64,000 nucleotides of DNA from Allolobophora icterica (Eukaryota > Annelida > Clitellata > Crassiclitellata > Lumbricidae). The DNA lies in contig OY744607.1 of NCBI GenBank assembly GCA_963556255.1, forward strand, positions 39,917,390 to 39,981,389, read 5' to 3'. Below, piece by piece: positions 1 through 12,423 of this stretch. The notes beneath the pieces were generated by a model, which ran no database searches, had not been told where the DNA came from, and saw nothing but the letters and a program-made list of their open reading frames with translations. Within the stretch, counting starts at the first letter, position 1, and each line of letters begins with the position of its first letter. The position numbers and the translations under genes were made by a program.

Positions 1-566
1 GTGGTGTCAAGTGCCATGTAATTACAATACAGCTTTGTAAAGAGCTTAATTTAATTTAGGCTCTGTGATTGAAACCAAATTGTCAGAACAGTGCCTATTA
101 AAACGAAGGGCAGCTTTGTAGTTTCTCGCAAGTTGTACCTGTTTCGATATGTTCACAAGCAGAGTAAGAACGTTTATCTGAAGCTCTCAAAAGTTGTTTG
201 TGCTCATTGAGACACGAATAAAAGATGCTACATTATCTTGATACATAATCTTGATACATATTTACATACACACATATACTCATATATACATAAACACACA
301 AATACACTCTGTATGGCATACGTGTACATACATATATACACACATACATAGCACACATACACATACACGCAGCTCATCGAAATTGGTTCACCTAATCACT
401 ATATTTTGAACCTTCTTGCTTCGAATATCAGTAAAGTAGTCTGTAGTCAGCACATACACGCATTCGCATAATCTTTATCTAACCTACTGAAGCGAAAAAT
501 CTTGGACTTGACAAGTGTTTTGAATGTAGAGCATTTTTTAGAGCTAAAAGAGCTCAAATTACTCAC

Positions 567-3500
567 TCTGTATGGCATAACTAGTGAAGAGAGCAGAAGC
601 CAAAGCTCCCAGGTAACCAATAGGATTATGATGAGTCAAACGACCAGATTCTACGCCCACAGCTATCAGGTCGTCCAAATCTTCTTCTCTAAACAAGTGA
701 AATTTTACTGACCACCAAGTATGTAACGAAAATGCAAATAACCCACATAAACCTAAACTTGGACAAAAGGTCAAAACTCAAAACATTGGTCATTAGTCAA
801 AGGGAAAACTCAGAAGAAATTGAAGAATAATGTGATTTCTCACACTGACACTTCTTCACATGGCTCTGAGGTAAGAACAACAGTCCTGGCTTCTGATCTC
901 TAAGATTCTCAGTCGACCTTTCTAGCGGACTCTGATGGACTGTGTACAGGAATATTTATGTTAATACATGCTGTGATCAGGGGCGTAACTTTGGTCTAAA
1001 AAGTGGGGGATACCAATTTCTTCTCCACTTTCGATTTTTGCATGGAGAGCATCTCTGGGAAGGCACAATAATAAAATATCGATTGGCATTGTTTAAAAAG
1101 TGGGGGCACGGTACCCCTGCATTCCAAAAAGTGGGGTATGGATACTCCTCGTACCCTCCACAAATTACGCCTATGGCTGTGATATTAATACAAAAAGTGA
1201 CCAACAATTTATGTCTCAATTATTATTATTATTCACCACAATGTAGCAAATACAACACATCTGCCACTTTAGAGGATGGTGTCATAGCGTCTACAATATC
1301 AGTAGACGACTACTTTCATCAGCCACTTAAATGCCAGGCCACACTATGCTCAGTGGAACAATGACCGACTTCGAATGGCAACAGCTTTTCTGAAGAAGCA
1401 ATTATTAAGAAATGTGCCACTTGCATCAGTGTTCTCCATCAATTTTCTAGAGAAAATGGTTCTGCATAAGCCATTTTCAGACTGGATCAGTCTTCCTCAT
1501 ATGTAATAAATGATGCTGACCTTGGATAACGTAGACCAATGCACATTGCTCTCATTGCGGCACCACATCCTCCACCTCTACAAAATACAAAATTCACATT
1601 CAAACAAATATTAGTCACATCTTCCATCTCTACACAATACAAAATTCACATTCAAACAAATATTAGTCACATCTTCCATCTCTACACAATACAAAATTCA
1701 CATTCAAACAAATATTAGTCACATCTTCCATCTCTACACAATACAAAATTCACATTCAAACAAATATTAGTCACATCTTCCATCTCTACACAATACAAAA
1801 TTCACATTCAAACAAATATTAGTCACATCTTCCATCTCTACACAATACAAAATTCACATTCAAACAAATATTAGTCACATCTTCCATCTCTACACAATAC
1901 AAAATTCACATTCAAACAAATATTAGTCACATCTTCCATCTCTACACAATACAAAATTCACATTCAAACAAATATTAGTCACATCTTCCATCTCTACACA
2001 ATACAAAATTCACATTCAAACAAATATTAGTCACATCTTCCATCTCTACACAATCCAAAATTCACATTCAAACAAATATTAGTCACATCTTCCATCTCTA
2101 CACAATACAAAATTCACATTCAAACAAATATTAGTCACAGCTTCCATCTCTACACAATACAAAATTCACATTCAAACAAATATTAGTCACAGCTTCCATC
2201 TCTACCCAATACCAAATTCACATTCAAACAAATATTAGTCCCATCTGGAATCCATCTCTATAAAATAAAAAACTCCTTCACACAAATACTATTCTCTTGT
2301 CAAAATAATGCAGCAGCAACTGGTTATAAAGTAGTGTTGGGAGTTATATGGTGTCCCTCAGGGCTCTGTTCTTGGACCACTGCTATACATTATTTACACG
2401 GCAGGTATTGGGGCCTTGTTGACGTCCTGTGGGGTCTTTCACCAGCTATATGCTGATGACGTACAGGCCTATGTTCACTGTCCCCCTGACTGTGCAGTGA
2501 TGGCTGTCCGACAGCTGTGTCAGGCAATGGACGCCCTTTCTGACTGGTTAGCCTCTAATCGTCTTGTTCTTAATTCGTCTAAGACCCAGTTTATCTGGCT
2601 TGGCGGTCGTAGGCGTTTGGCTGGCGTTGATCTGCCCTTGGTGGCTGATACATTTCCAAATGTTACCTTCTTAGAATCTGTTCGAGACTTGGGAATTATT
2701 CTTCATAATGAACTTTGTTTCTCCCCTCATATAAATCAGCTTACTCGTAGCTGCTACTATCAGCTGCGCCAGCTGCGGGTTATCTCTCGCTCCTTATCTC
2801 ATGATGCTGCAGCTACCCTTATCCATGCCTTTGTCACAAGTCGACTTGACCATTGCTGCTCGATTCTGGTTGGCCTGCCACTTTCTTTGACTGCTCGTCT
2901 TGATCGGGTTCTTCGATCTGCTGCGCGTCTCATTGGTCACCTTCCTAAACGTGCCCCTGTCTCAGCCTATATGCGTGACACATTACACTGGCTTCCCATC
3001 TTGCAACGCATCAACTATAGGATAGCTGCATTGATCTGGCGATGCCTTCTTGGCTGTGCCCCGGTTTACTTACGTGAGCTCTGTTGTCCTGTCTCTCATG
3101 TGACTGGCCGCCGAGCCCTTCGCTCTTCTTCTGCGGGTGAGCTCTTGGTTCCTCGTTCTACCACTGCAACCAGGCAGCGTCGCGCTTTCTTTGTGCAACT
3201 CCCATTGCAGATACGCCTTTTGCCTAAGGTCAATTCGCTTGTATTTTATAAGTTACTTAAGTCCAGTTTATTTTGCCGTGGTTGGGCTGGGAGCGCTTCT
3301 GAGTAGGTAACTTGAGGGAGCGCTATATCAAATTTTCAAAATGAATGAATGAATGAATATGAATAACCATTTTATAAATAGGTCATATTCCAAAAATTAG
3401 TTTTGCAACTGTTTAGAAGCACAATTTTATTTTTAACTTTATGTTCTTAATTACCTAAATTATAAAATCAATGACTAACATCCTTTGTTTACATGCCATA

Positions 3501-6500
3501 AATAAAGGATTCTTCTGACACATCCTATAACAACCTAAAGTCTATCCTTTTACACCGGGTAGGGTCGGGAGTACCTCTGAGTAGAAACCTTGAAGGGGCG
3601 CTATACAAATTTTCTGAATGAATGAATACATCAATCAGCTGTATCAGGAAACCTAGGCTTAGTAAGCAGTTTGATAAGCTACCAAGCAATTGGTCATGTT
3701 GCAGTCTACAGCAAAACGAAACCTTGCCAGACTGTATCCAAAAGGAAATTTAAAAAAATCTGGATCAACTAAAATGTTATGTTCATTTCTGAGTTAAAGG
3801 CCTGAGCACATTTGGTATATACCACGAAATACAAACATTTTACTTGTTTAAAATAAAGAAAGAAATAATTTGCTGAAAACTATGCATATCATTACCTGGA
3901 ACTAAAAGGTAACACATGTGTATGTCTAGAAGAAAGGTAGTTGGTTCCTTGTGTGGTGGTTGATCCTAAAACCCAAAACAAAATAAACATTGTAATGTAA
4001 TCAAGCCAGGTTTAGTGCTTCAAGACATTAAAACTCACCACATTGCTACATATTATTATTAACATCAACATTTCTATAGCAACCATTTTGACACCTGTGC
4101 ACAAGACATGGTCAAGATGGCCTATGTTTCTCGAGCATATCATTTTCATCAATTAGTTGGTCACATGCAGATTTTGCTCAACAAGTTTCATTTCTTCGGA
4201 CTTCTAATGCAACCACCAAGTATGCGTTCTTGGAGCTCTTTTCTCCTTTGTCGTCATTTCTGAGTGCTTTGGACGGTATTTGCTATCAAGATCTTGTGCA
4301 CCACCAAGCATGGACTCGTTAATCCTATGGGGCTTTAGGTCAAACTACACTTCGCAAGGCCAAGAGTATTCTTGGATTGGTGTGGACTGTTTTGCTCCAG
4401 TGATATCTATGAAATTAAGACTGCAAATAGTGTTGCTGTCCACAGCACGATCAATGGCGGAATGTAGGGGAGGGGAATAGATGAATGGTAACACTCTTGC
4501 TCGAAGAACATAAGATCTTGAAAGACGCAGTTCAATGCCCGTTAGCTCCCTATAGGTCGACTAAGCCTTCCATTCCCTAGGGGGCAGCAGTAAAATGAGC
4601 GAGCGCCTAATAGGTTGCCAAAACGTGCAATTGCAATGTCATATGTTTCAATGTTACTTACTGCAGTTTGTCAATAACCACAAATATATTATAATTATTA
4701 TTACCTTCTTCTACAATCTGTGAGGTACAGCTTGATCAGCTGATGCCTTGTGCATTAGAGTGATTAGACACTGGCACAACAGAAGTTACTAATTACAGAA
4801 GTTAGTTACAGAAATCAGATCTGGATTTAGACTTGGCGAGGCCCGAAGCTATATGTAGCATGGAGGCACTTGTTAAAAAATTACACCAGAAGGTCTAACA
4901 AAACTTGAAACATATATGCCTTTTAATTATTTAATACCAAGACATTTAAAGTGAAAATTTTAAATTATTTTCAAATGAATGCATTTACTAATTACATATT
5001 TATAATTTTAAAATCTTACCCACAAAAAACTCTGAATCTTTTAGGCCCCTGCAGATTAAGAAGCCCCAAGCCATCGATTTTCTAGCTTATGCCTAAATCT
5101 GGCACTGACAGAAGTTACTAACACTGACAGAAGTTACTAATTACAATTAAAGATTGGTGTTGGGGTTATTGTGTTGAGCTTCGTCACCTGTCGTTGCTTG
5201 TCTCTTCAATGCTGTGTGGTCCGGAACTCTCTCCGAACACAGTGTCTACTATCAGCTCTGGATGGGAATCCATTGGTTGGGCTCTGTGTGTCTGCGGGAG
5301 CTCACCAGTGGGCACCCTTCTACTTATCTGAGCACTGTTTGCTCACTGATTAACTTTTCTACTTCAAGACTCGTTCAAATCGAAGCTTAAACCTTACTTG
5401 TTTGCTAAGGCTTATCCCACCTGTTAGGAGTTGTAAGGCGCTCTTGTAGCGGCATGGCCACGTTACGGCGCCATATAAATTGTCGTTATTATTATCATTA
5501 TCATTATCATTATTATTATTCAAGACCCAGCTCAATTTATGTTTGCAAAGGAAGCTTTTTCTGAAGTATAATTAAAAGATGTTTCTAGACCATACGTGCA
5601 TACATACAACCATTCCATATTTGAGGTGCTGCACATACACAGCAAAGAAGGAAGAGATAGAGGAACTGATAGTTCACCTGGTGCTCGTCCACCCATGTCT
5701 TTCATACACTCAACATACTTCTTAGCAAGGATTTCGTACAACTTCTCTTTATCAGTTTCATTACCAAATTCAACCAGAGCTAAAACAACAACAAAAAGTT
5801 TAAGTAAATGCCAACATATTAAAACCTGCATGAGGTTGGGGGTTCACATATCTGCCAGGTCTCTTGATTTGAAATTTCTGCTCCACCTGCGACTTAAGCC
5901 AGTTCAGCTATAATGAGTACACTGACCGTTCAGTCAGTGGGAAAATCAGGTTTCGAGGGAAAGGGCTGGCCACCCACCTTCATGCCAAGGCAGTGAAAAA
6001 TGAAGTCGTTAATGCTCAGTACCCATGGGTTAGTGTCAAGGACTGCTGTAAAGCTGTACTGATATTACTTTTTGCCGATTATACCGATACCACTTACAGC
6101 CAATTATTAAAATAGCCGATACCGATTATGAGACCGATTATTTCATCATTTGTTTAGTCCAAATGTTCGGTTCTGAAACATACACCTAATATTGCAATGC
6201 AAGCACGTGTTTTGCTGCTTGTGCTCGCCATGATAAAATGGCGGGTGGGTGTTTGTCAAACTACAAACAAAACGTAGGTATTTCACATTAAAGTTATTTT
6301 ATGTAATCTCAAGAATTGAAATATATGAAAAACTTGGAATATGCAATACTGAATAAAATTATTAAATCATAACACATGCTAATAATTAATTAATGATAGC
6401 CTAATAAAAATAAACCTTATTATAAATTTAACATTGGTATTGTAATTTTTTTAATCAGCACTGATTATTTTTGCCCGATATCGATTATACCAATTGTGCT

Positions 6501-7630
6501 AACTGAGCCAATTGAGTATGATCAATTAATCGGAACAGCCTAATAAGGGACTGCCATTCCAATATAGCAATTCACTGAACATAACTAGCTGAAAATTGTG
6601 ATTCTAGTTCTAAGTCAGGCTACAGAGATAGGCAGTTTTTAAGAATATGGGACTGTAGCCCTGCCATAAGCTACAACACAGAATCAGGAGAGCGAAAATA
6701 GATAACAAGTTCCTGAGCCTTGCACATGTCAAGACATTATACATAGTTCAAATGATGTTCAGCATACCTTCAGCAGTTGCTAGGTGCATCACCGTGTCAT
6801 CAGATACAATCCATTGTGATCCTAAAGTTAAAAACAACAAATTATCAACTCATTTACAAAAATTCAGATGTAAATTTGAGAGCTCTGTGTTCTTGCATGC
6901 ATTAAATCCAAGCATGATAAACTTCACAGTTAGATAACAGAAAAATTTCTTTTCACACGTCTTCATTTCTATCATGTTTAGATAACTAGGATTGTTAACA
7001 CTGACGATACCCACACTTTAAGCTTATAAATCAAATAGTAAACGTTTTTCTAAAGTAATCGAATAGCCTTGATTCTGCTCATTTTTCAATAAATTGATTG
7101 CACGAGTTTTTTGCCACAGCTGCCTATTTGAATGGATGTCACGCCATTTAAGGTCCTCGTGTACAGACCATCCTAATCAAAGATTTAAATCCCTGAAATA
7201 AGCCACAATCGGTATGCAACCTGGGACAGAGGTGCATGGGACATGCACTCTTACCAATGTAGCTATGCACTTTATCAGTACAGCATACAAGAAGACAGAT
7301 GAAACAGAACGTAGTAAAACAGCACTCACCTTTTAAATGAAGCTTCTCCAGACCACCCAACTCTTCTAACTCCCGATGAATGCTGGGCCCATCTTTGTTG
7401 AATTCCCAGCGACCTCCATGATATCCCAAGGCATCACCAACTCCGCTCAGGAGCATAGATGCCACATAGAAGAGAGGTTGAGGGTCCGATCCCTCTGGTG
7501 TTGTACCAGTCTTGTCACTTGATTTCTGGCTCCTGAAAATTGACTTTGCAACATCTCCCACTTTTTTTGTATAACTCTGCATTGGAGGCATTTCCTCAGA
7601 TCGTTGTTTGCTTTGATCTTTCCCACTCAT
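567..7630 (-). CDS. ADPRH: ADP-ribosylarginine hydrolase, copy A (exons 1-6; 3' end outside window)
   Basis: Enzyme of the ARH1 family, which removes ADP-ribose from arginine side chains in the cytosol. Exons read on the minus strand: 7630-7330, 6821-6768, 5779-5678, 3965-3896, 1577-1521, 688-567, all with AG/GT borders and phases that join in frame. Exon 1 carries [16 protein letters not shown], exon 2 the metal-binding SDDT motif ([13 protein letters not shown]), exon 3 [11 protein letters not shown], exon 5 [16 protein letters not shown], exon 6 [18 protein letters not shown]. Exons 7-10, with the second acidic metal site, must lie left of position 1, as copy B shows. The ATG at 7630 opens the frame. 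An ATG at 7731, matching the start of copy B, is out of frame because of an indel in between, so the N-terminus here is shorter or altered. Family assignment is sure; whether the copy is functional is not known. Confidence 0.93.
978..1175. mobile_element. 198-bp hAT-type MITE, GGGGCGTAAC family
   Basis: Starts CAGGGGCGTAACTTTGG and ends CAAATTACGCCTATG, so the ends are imperfect inverted repeats. It is flanked on both sides by GCTGTGAT (970-977 and 1176-1183), a perfect 8-bp target duplication as made by hAT transposases. The matching intron of gene copy B (about 42195) lacks it. Relatives lie at 20773-20980, 34620-34816 and 42700-42878. Confidence 0.9.
1564..2250. repeat. Minisatellite, 52-bp unit, about 13 copies, spanning a splice acceptor
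   Basis: Units of 52 bp recur at 1564, 1616, 1668 and so on to about 2188, almost unchanged. The last unit near 2240 is degenerate. The first unit overlaps the 5' end of exon 5 of gene copy A. On the minus strand each unit carries a T-rich stretch, TAG, and then a near copy of the first 14 bases of exon 5. The matching place in copy B has only about two units. Confidence 0.95.
2350..3357 (+). mobile_element. 5'-truncated LINE (CR1/L2-like) with reverse transcriptase C-terminal half
   Basis: An open frame begins at the truncation point with [13 protein letters not shown], then [10 protein letters not shown] (the reverse transcriptase active site, near 2450), [10 protein letters not shown], a thumb region and a C-terminal domain, and stops at 3306. 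The 3' end is a short (GAAT)n tail, as in L2/CR1-type LINEs. Copy B has the uninterrupted sequence near 42975, so this insertion is specific to copy A. The frame has no stops over about 318 codons, so it is fairly young, but it lacks the endonuclease and the front of the polymerase. Confidence 0.85.
3555..3632 (+). mobile_element. LINE 3' end fragment
   Basis: GGGAGTACCTCTGAGTAG, then GGGGCGCTATACAAATTTTC and a GAATGAAT tail. It matches the last 75 bp of the LINE ending at 3357, so it is an older, severely truncated copy of a related element. Confidence 0.7.
4816..5107. mobile_element. 292-bp hAT-type MITE
   Basis: Ends are diverged inverted repeats (left CAGATCTGGATTTAGAC; right end reversed CAGTGCCAGATTTAGGC). 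The flanks ACAGAAAT (4808-4815) and ACAGAAGT (5108-5115) agree in 7 of 8 bases, fitting a hAT target duplication. It lies in intron 3 of gene copy A. Confidence 0.65.
5371..5518 (+). mobile_element. 148-bp LINE 3' end with TTCAAGAC target duplication
   Basis: The fragment encodes a LINE C-terminus ([17 protein letters not shown], then a stop), continues as a short 3' untranslated part and ends in an ATT/ATC tail. TTCAAGAC flanks both sides (5363-5370 and 5519-5526). Copy B has one TTCAAGAC at the matching site near 51300, the empty site. Confidence 0.75.
5836..6040 (+). mobile_element. tRNA-derived SINE, 5'-truncated
   Basis: It matches the body and 3' end of the SINE at 51615-51855 (TCTGCCAG, GTACACTGACCGT, AAAATGAAGTCG) but lacks the tRNA-like head. 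Both gene copies carry it at the same intronic place, so it predates the duplication. Confidence 0.75.
6045..6545. mobile_element. Diverged hAT-like MITE with CCGATTAT motifs
   Basis: The right end reads TAATCGGAACAGCCTA and the left end AAAGCTGTACTGATATTA. This resembles the hAT end type that begins TAGGCTGT..CCGAT. Internal repeats of CCGATA/ATCGG support it. No clean target duplication was found. Copy B lacks it near 51880. Confidence 0.5.
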
Positions 7631-7767
7631 GTCTTCGTCATCCGGTGAGACTTTACACAGAGAATAAGAATCACAGTACTGTTCTTTTCTGTCCCGTCAC
7701 ACATCGGTTCGACTTTCGCTTCTGCTTTCATTTTAAAAATTTGCAAGAAATCATAAATCCAGTCAAT

Positions 7768-7768
7768 G

Positions 7769-7842
<74 letters not shown>
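7768..7842. repeat. (CAT)n microsatellite, about 25 units
   Basis: Uninterrupted CAT/ATC repeat a few dozen bases upstream of the gene A start region. The poly-His, poly-Met and poly-Ile frames across it are artefacts. Confidence 0.98.
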
Positions 7843-8528
7843 GCAATTCGGGAATTCGAACAAATATCGAATCATATATGCTCACTTTAACTCTCGTAGA
7901 TTTTCCATCAGAATCACAGGGCCTCTGGTTTGGAACGCGCTCCCTCCCTCTCTCCAGCAGGTGGGGACTCTCCAGGCTTTCAAAAGAATGTTACGCCTGC
8001 ACCTCATTGACAATGGTGCAAGTTCTTGAATATTGTACTATTAACCTCGTATAATATTAGTTAAGCTCTTAGTTAAGTCTTAATAGTAACGTCATTGATT
8101 ATTGGAAGCATTTTTCCTTTTCTATTCTTTTATTTTCTTTTCGGTGACCTGTTATCATTGCTCTGTTATTAATATCTCAATGTAGCGTTACTCATTATTA
8201 GAAGTATCTTTCCTTATTTCCTTTGTTCCGCTAACACTGCTCGGTTAAATCCTTCTTTCATCTTATTCTCGCTTTCTTTCCTGCCTCAAGATGCGGCGGT
8301 CACCGGTCAACCTTACATCTACTTAATAATGAATAAATTCCATGGTAATTAATGCCATTCAAGCTGGTCTTAAACTACCTTGCAATTACTTGTTGCAAGT
8401 AGGTGTCCCTACTAGCGGGATTATTTATCCCTTCTGGGCCTACCGTTGTAGCCATCTTGTTGCTCATTCTGTACTATTGCTTTCATTGTACATCACATGG
8501 TTTCAATAAAGAATTATTTGATTTATTT
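7843..8528 (+). mobile_element. LINE 3' fragment between two (CAT)n arrays
   Basis: 7862-8029 encodes a LINE C-terminus (FSIRITGPLVWNALPPSL, FKRMLRLHLID, stop), followed by about 500 bp of 3' untranslated sequence ending AATAAAGAATTATTTGAT and running into (CAT)n. The second array is probably the element's own tail; the first is the target or an expanded duplicate. Confidence 0.7.
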
Positions 8529-8716
<188 letters not shown>

Positions 8717-8884
8717 TCTAAAACATCAACACATCTGTACCCATGCATAGGTAGAAATGTATAAATCGCTCAAAACATGTAAGCATATGTATGCTTGAGT
8801 GCATATACGTGAATCTACATCTGTTATCATTTATGTGTATGCACCTAAATACATGCACTTATGATAAGTTATGAATCTACATAC

Positions 8885-9312
8885 GTAGCTACCAGTAATT
8901 CTGGAACAAACTCCTGCCAAATATCCCAGCCATCCTACATACTCACCAAAACCTCACATCTTGCAACCTCTCTACAGGTTTTTCACTCACAACTGAAAAC
9001 ACTAGGCCTATTCTTTTCACAAATCCTATCCAGAACCCTCTTCATCTCCTTACCTCCCTCACTGCATTAATTGTAAACACCTACCACCATAGCCGTCTGT
9101 CGATTTGTTTTGACTGAGCGCCTATGAATAAGCTGCGTTTTGGGGTGCAGTAGAAATCTCTAGATTACTTATGATTGAAGAGGAAGAACTTTAGTTTGAA
9201 TAGAAAGCCTGGGGGAGATAACTAGAAGAGCTTCAAATAGATGATGGCGGGTGAACAACAAGCGAATTGAGACAACGGAGACTTTGCGAAATTCAAGTGA
9301 GTGATCATTACA
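8885..9312. repeat. Upstream block of gene A matching 61240-61735
   Basis: 8890-9065 aligns with 61240-61410 (LINE 3' part: AACTCCTGCCAAAT, CTCACATCTTGC, CACAAATCCTATCC). 9160-9290 aligns with 61590-61700 (GATTGAAGAGGAAG, AACTTTAGTTTG, GATGGCGGGTGAA). A weaker third match is at 35285-35480, so part of this is a dispersed LINE end. The rest is the duplicated region upstream of the ADPRH copies. Confidence 0.6.
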
Positions 9313-9324
9313 TCAGTTGTTAGC

Positions 9325-9580
9325 CCAGCTTCGGTTTACATCAGGGAGTCCTGTGTGTCAGTCTCGGGTCAGCTGGGTCGGCGATCGATACGCTCTGCGG
9401 CCCATAGAGATATGCAGGTGCCACGCTTTAGCACTTCTACTCGGGCACATTGTGCCTTCACGTGTTTTGGGCCGTACAACTGAAGCAACATCCAACTGCA
9501 CTTACGTACTGTTGTCTCTCACTTTGTGCAACATACATTTTCTGTCTGAAAACGCACTCATTTAGATGTGTTAGATAGTC
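9325..9580 (+). mobile_element. LINE reverse-transcriptase C-terminal fragment
   Basis: The frame encodes a typical LINE tail: SVSGQLGRRSIRSAAHR, QVPRFSTSTRAHCAF, then a stop inside the former WNSLP region. Copy B lacks it at the matching place near 61715, so it inserted into copy A after the duplication. It is broken by a stop and short. Confidence 0.65.
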
Positions 9581-10055
9581 ATAGATAAAGCACTTTGTGA
9601 GTTACATAATTTGGATATGGATATGGATATAGATTTGGATATGGATTAGTCACAGAACTTCAGAAGAGGTGCGATTGGGCATAGATAAGATTGAGGGAAG
9701 ATGGGGGGGTCCGATTGAGTGGGGTGGTTGGAGGATGAAGAAGAGCAGTCCCTTAAGTACATACATAGCCCTAGGGGTACCGGCCCGCTATTCCGGGGAT
9801 CAGCTATTCCGGGGCCCACTATTCCGGGCCCACTATTCTGGGGTCCGCTATTCCGGGTGTTCGCTATTCCGGGGATCCGCCGGAATATACATACATACAA
9901 CATACATACACACACACACAAGTATATACATACATAAATACATGTACATACATACATACATACATACATATATACACACATACATACATATATGTATGTA
10001 CATACATACATACATGTACATACATACATACATCATACATACATACATACATACA

Positions 10056-11925
10056 CAGGGTTGGACTGGCTTGCTAAAGCGGCCCGGGAAATTTGGTCAT
10101 GGGCGGCCCATATTATCGAGCGCCCGAGGCACGAAACTTTTCAGAATAAGGGACCTATAGGCCAATGCTTTTTGTAGCATTTAACATAAAATGGAGGGCA
10201 TTTTTAGTTATTAACTTAATGGGCCAAATGGCATAATATGGTTAAACGATTATTAAAAGATTAAGAAATTAACACGTATGTGTTTAAATTTGTGATTTGT
10301 CGTAAATTCGCAATTATGTTTGGAACCAACTGTCACATTATGCATAGTGCACTGTGCACAGTTTAGTTTATTTGAAAAACGTAACATCGTGATAGAATTA
10401 GTAGGCTACACACAAGTTGACGCCTAAATGTCAACGATTTCATCATTAATTCTGAGAAGAAGGTCCTTTTCACAAGCCATTAACATGAAAGACTCTAAAC
10501 ATCACTAATTTTGCAAATTTCTTAATCTATTCAAAATGTATTTCAGTTTCGAAAATGAACTCTCACAAGCAACTTGTGATGAGGATACTGTCAAAACGAT
10601 TTTGTAAGCCAAACACAAATTTGAATAAACTGTGCAAATTGAACTTAAAGAGAACGCGGTAACAGCAAACAATACATTTTCTACCAGATTAAAGCACTTT
10701 GTACTGGTCTAGCAGTTTATTCATCGTATCACAAGTTAACGCCTAAAATTTATATGTCAACGATTTCATCATTAATTCTGAGACACAAGCCAATCAGGAT
10801 GAAAGACTCCAAAGTTCACTGATTTTGCAAATTTCTTAATCTGTTCAAAATGTTTTTCAGTTTCGAAATGAACTCTCACAAGCAATTTGTGAGGACGATA
10901 CTGTCAAAACGATTTTGTAAGCCAAAAACAAATTTAGATAAGCTAGACTGTGCAAATTGAACTTAAGGAGAACGTGGTAACAGCAAACAATACATTTTCT
11001 GCCAGATTTGAATTTATTTCTGTTCCTGTTGCTGTTTTCTGCTATTGGGACTGTTTCACTTTTTATAGGTCTATAGATTCAAATTGCATGGCGTTTTCTG
11101 AGACTTTGTATGTTATTTCAGTGTCAAATAGCAAATTATATCTTTTAGTTTTGACACTTTCCCATTTTCTTGCAAGTCCAATAATTCACTAATTCACTAA
11201 TTCACTAATAATTCAATAATTCACTGCAACTGCTCTGTAGCAGATTCTCCTGGCAATTTCTTTTTTGACCGGATTCTTTTCTATTTCAAAGCACTCTCAA
11301 CATCAATCTCGAGATTTATTTTATCTAGTTCACTCACTGTTAGCAAGCTCTGAAAAATGTGTAGCTGCTTCAAAAATGACATCAAAAGTTTCGAGGTATT
11401 TGGCTTAATTCATTATATAGTATATCTTAAACTATCTCATAGACTCATAGGATGTTGTGTGTTCAAACACTTTCAAAATCAATTGCGCTGTCAAAATAAA
11501 TTCAGAATTCAGAATTTGTCACAGAATCCAGAAGAGTTTTCGCTCTGCACCCAACATCATTGTTAGAGTAGTATGATTCGGAAATATCATGAAAGCATAG
11601 GCCCTATTGTAGCACGTATATGTAAGCCTAAAAGAAATCGAAAGCTTCTGTTTCTTTATTGCATGCGCTATAATCAACGGTAGGCTAAGTTAAAGTGAAT
11701 ATTGGCACGTAGCCGCACGTTTTATGAGGCAGTGCAAGTTTCTTGGTAACAACCGTGCACTGCCGATATTTCATAATTTATAACACTAGAATTAAGGATT
11801 AGAACTAAAATATCGTAATATTTTTTAATCATATTTTTTATTTTTTGGGCGGCCGGCTCAGTCTAAACCTGGGCGACCGGCCCACCGGGAATTTCCCAGT
11901 GTCCCGGTGGGCCAGTCCAAGCCTG
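10056..11925 (-). mobile_element. hAT element, CAGGGTTGGACTGGC ends, degenerate transposase
   Basis: Ends: CAGGGTTGGACTGGC and, reversed, CAGGCTTGGACTGGC; both then lead into GGCCC-rich stretches. The flanks are TACATACA on both sides, but they lie in (TACA)n so they prove little. On the minus strand 10400-10960 gives broken frames with the hAT C-terminal signature (ACESSFSKLKYILNRLRN, LLLRINDEIVDI). This block is present twice, about 290 bp apart (10410-10700 and 10730-11010). No intact transposase remains. Confidence 0.75.
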
Positions 11926-11978
11926 TACATACACGTACGTACATACATGCATGTACATACATACATGCATGTACATAC

Positions 11979-12423
11979 TAGGGCTGTACCGAATATTCGC
12001 TTCGTATTCGCTTCGGGGCCGAATAGTGGGCCAAATGGCTATTCGGTATTCGGTCGAATAGTAGCGGTCGGACCGAATACGAATAGTGGTCACGTGACAT
12101 ATGTTTCTGCATATGCGGCTGCTATAGCGAGTGGGAGTGAACGTTAAGTAAGTGACAATTTCTAAGTTTAGTTAAATTAGTTCCATTCCTAGTTTATACA
12201 GACTGGCAGAAGGATGCAAAAATTACACGTAGTTAACTGTTTACTTTTAGTTTATGTGTTAAATTTACTGAACTGAAACTTTTGCTAATATTTGAAATTT
12301 TAAATGTTGTTGGTAGACCTATTTTGCACACTATTCGTATTCGTATTCGTATTAGGCCAAATAGTCGGTCCAATTATTCGTATTCGGCTGAATAGTGATA
12401 ATCACCTATTCGGTACAGCCCTA
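11979..12423. mobile_element. 445-bp hAT MITE, TAGGGCTGTACCGAATA ends
   Basis: Both ends carry TAGGGCTGTACCGAATA in inverted orientation, followed by many ATTCG/CGAATA repeats. The flanks are GTACATAC (11971-11978 and 12424-12431). The interior is AT-rich and non-coding. Confidence 0.85.

Noticed and set aside
502..711. Short plus-strand frame and its twin at 41750
   Set aside because: Antisense of ADPRH exon 6 in the two gene copies; the conserved protein is on the minus strand.
1564..2250. CRISPR-like regular repeat array
   Set aside because: The units are contiguous 52-bp tandem copies without variable spacers, in an animal gene intron.
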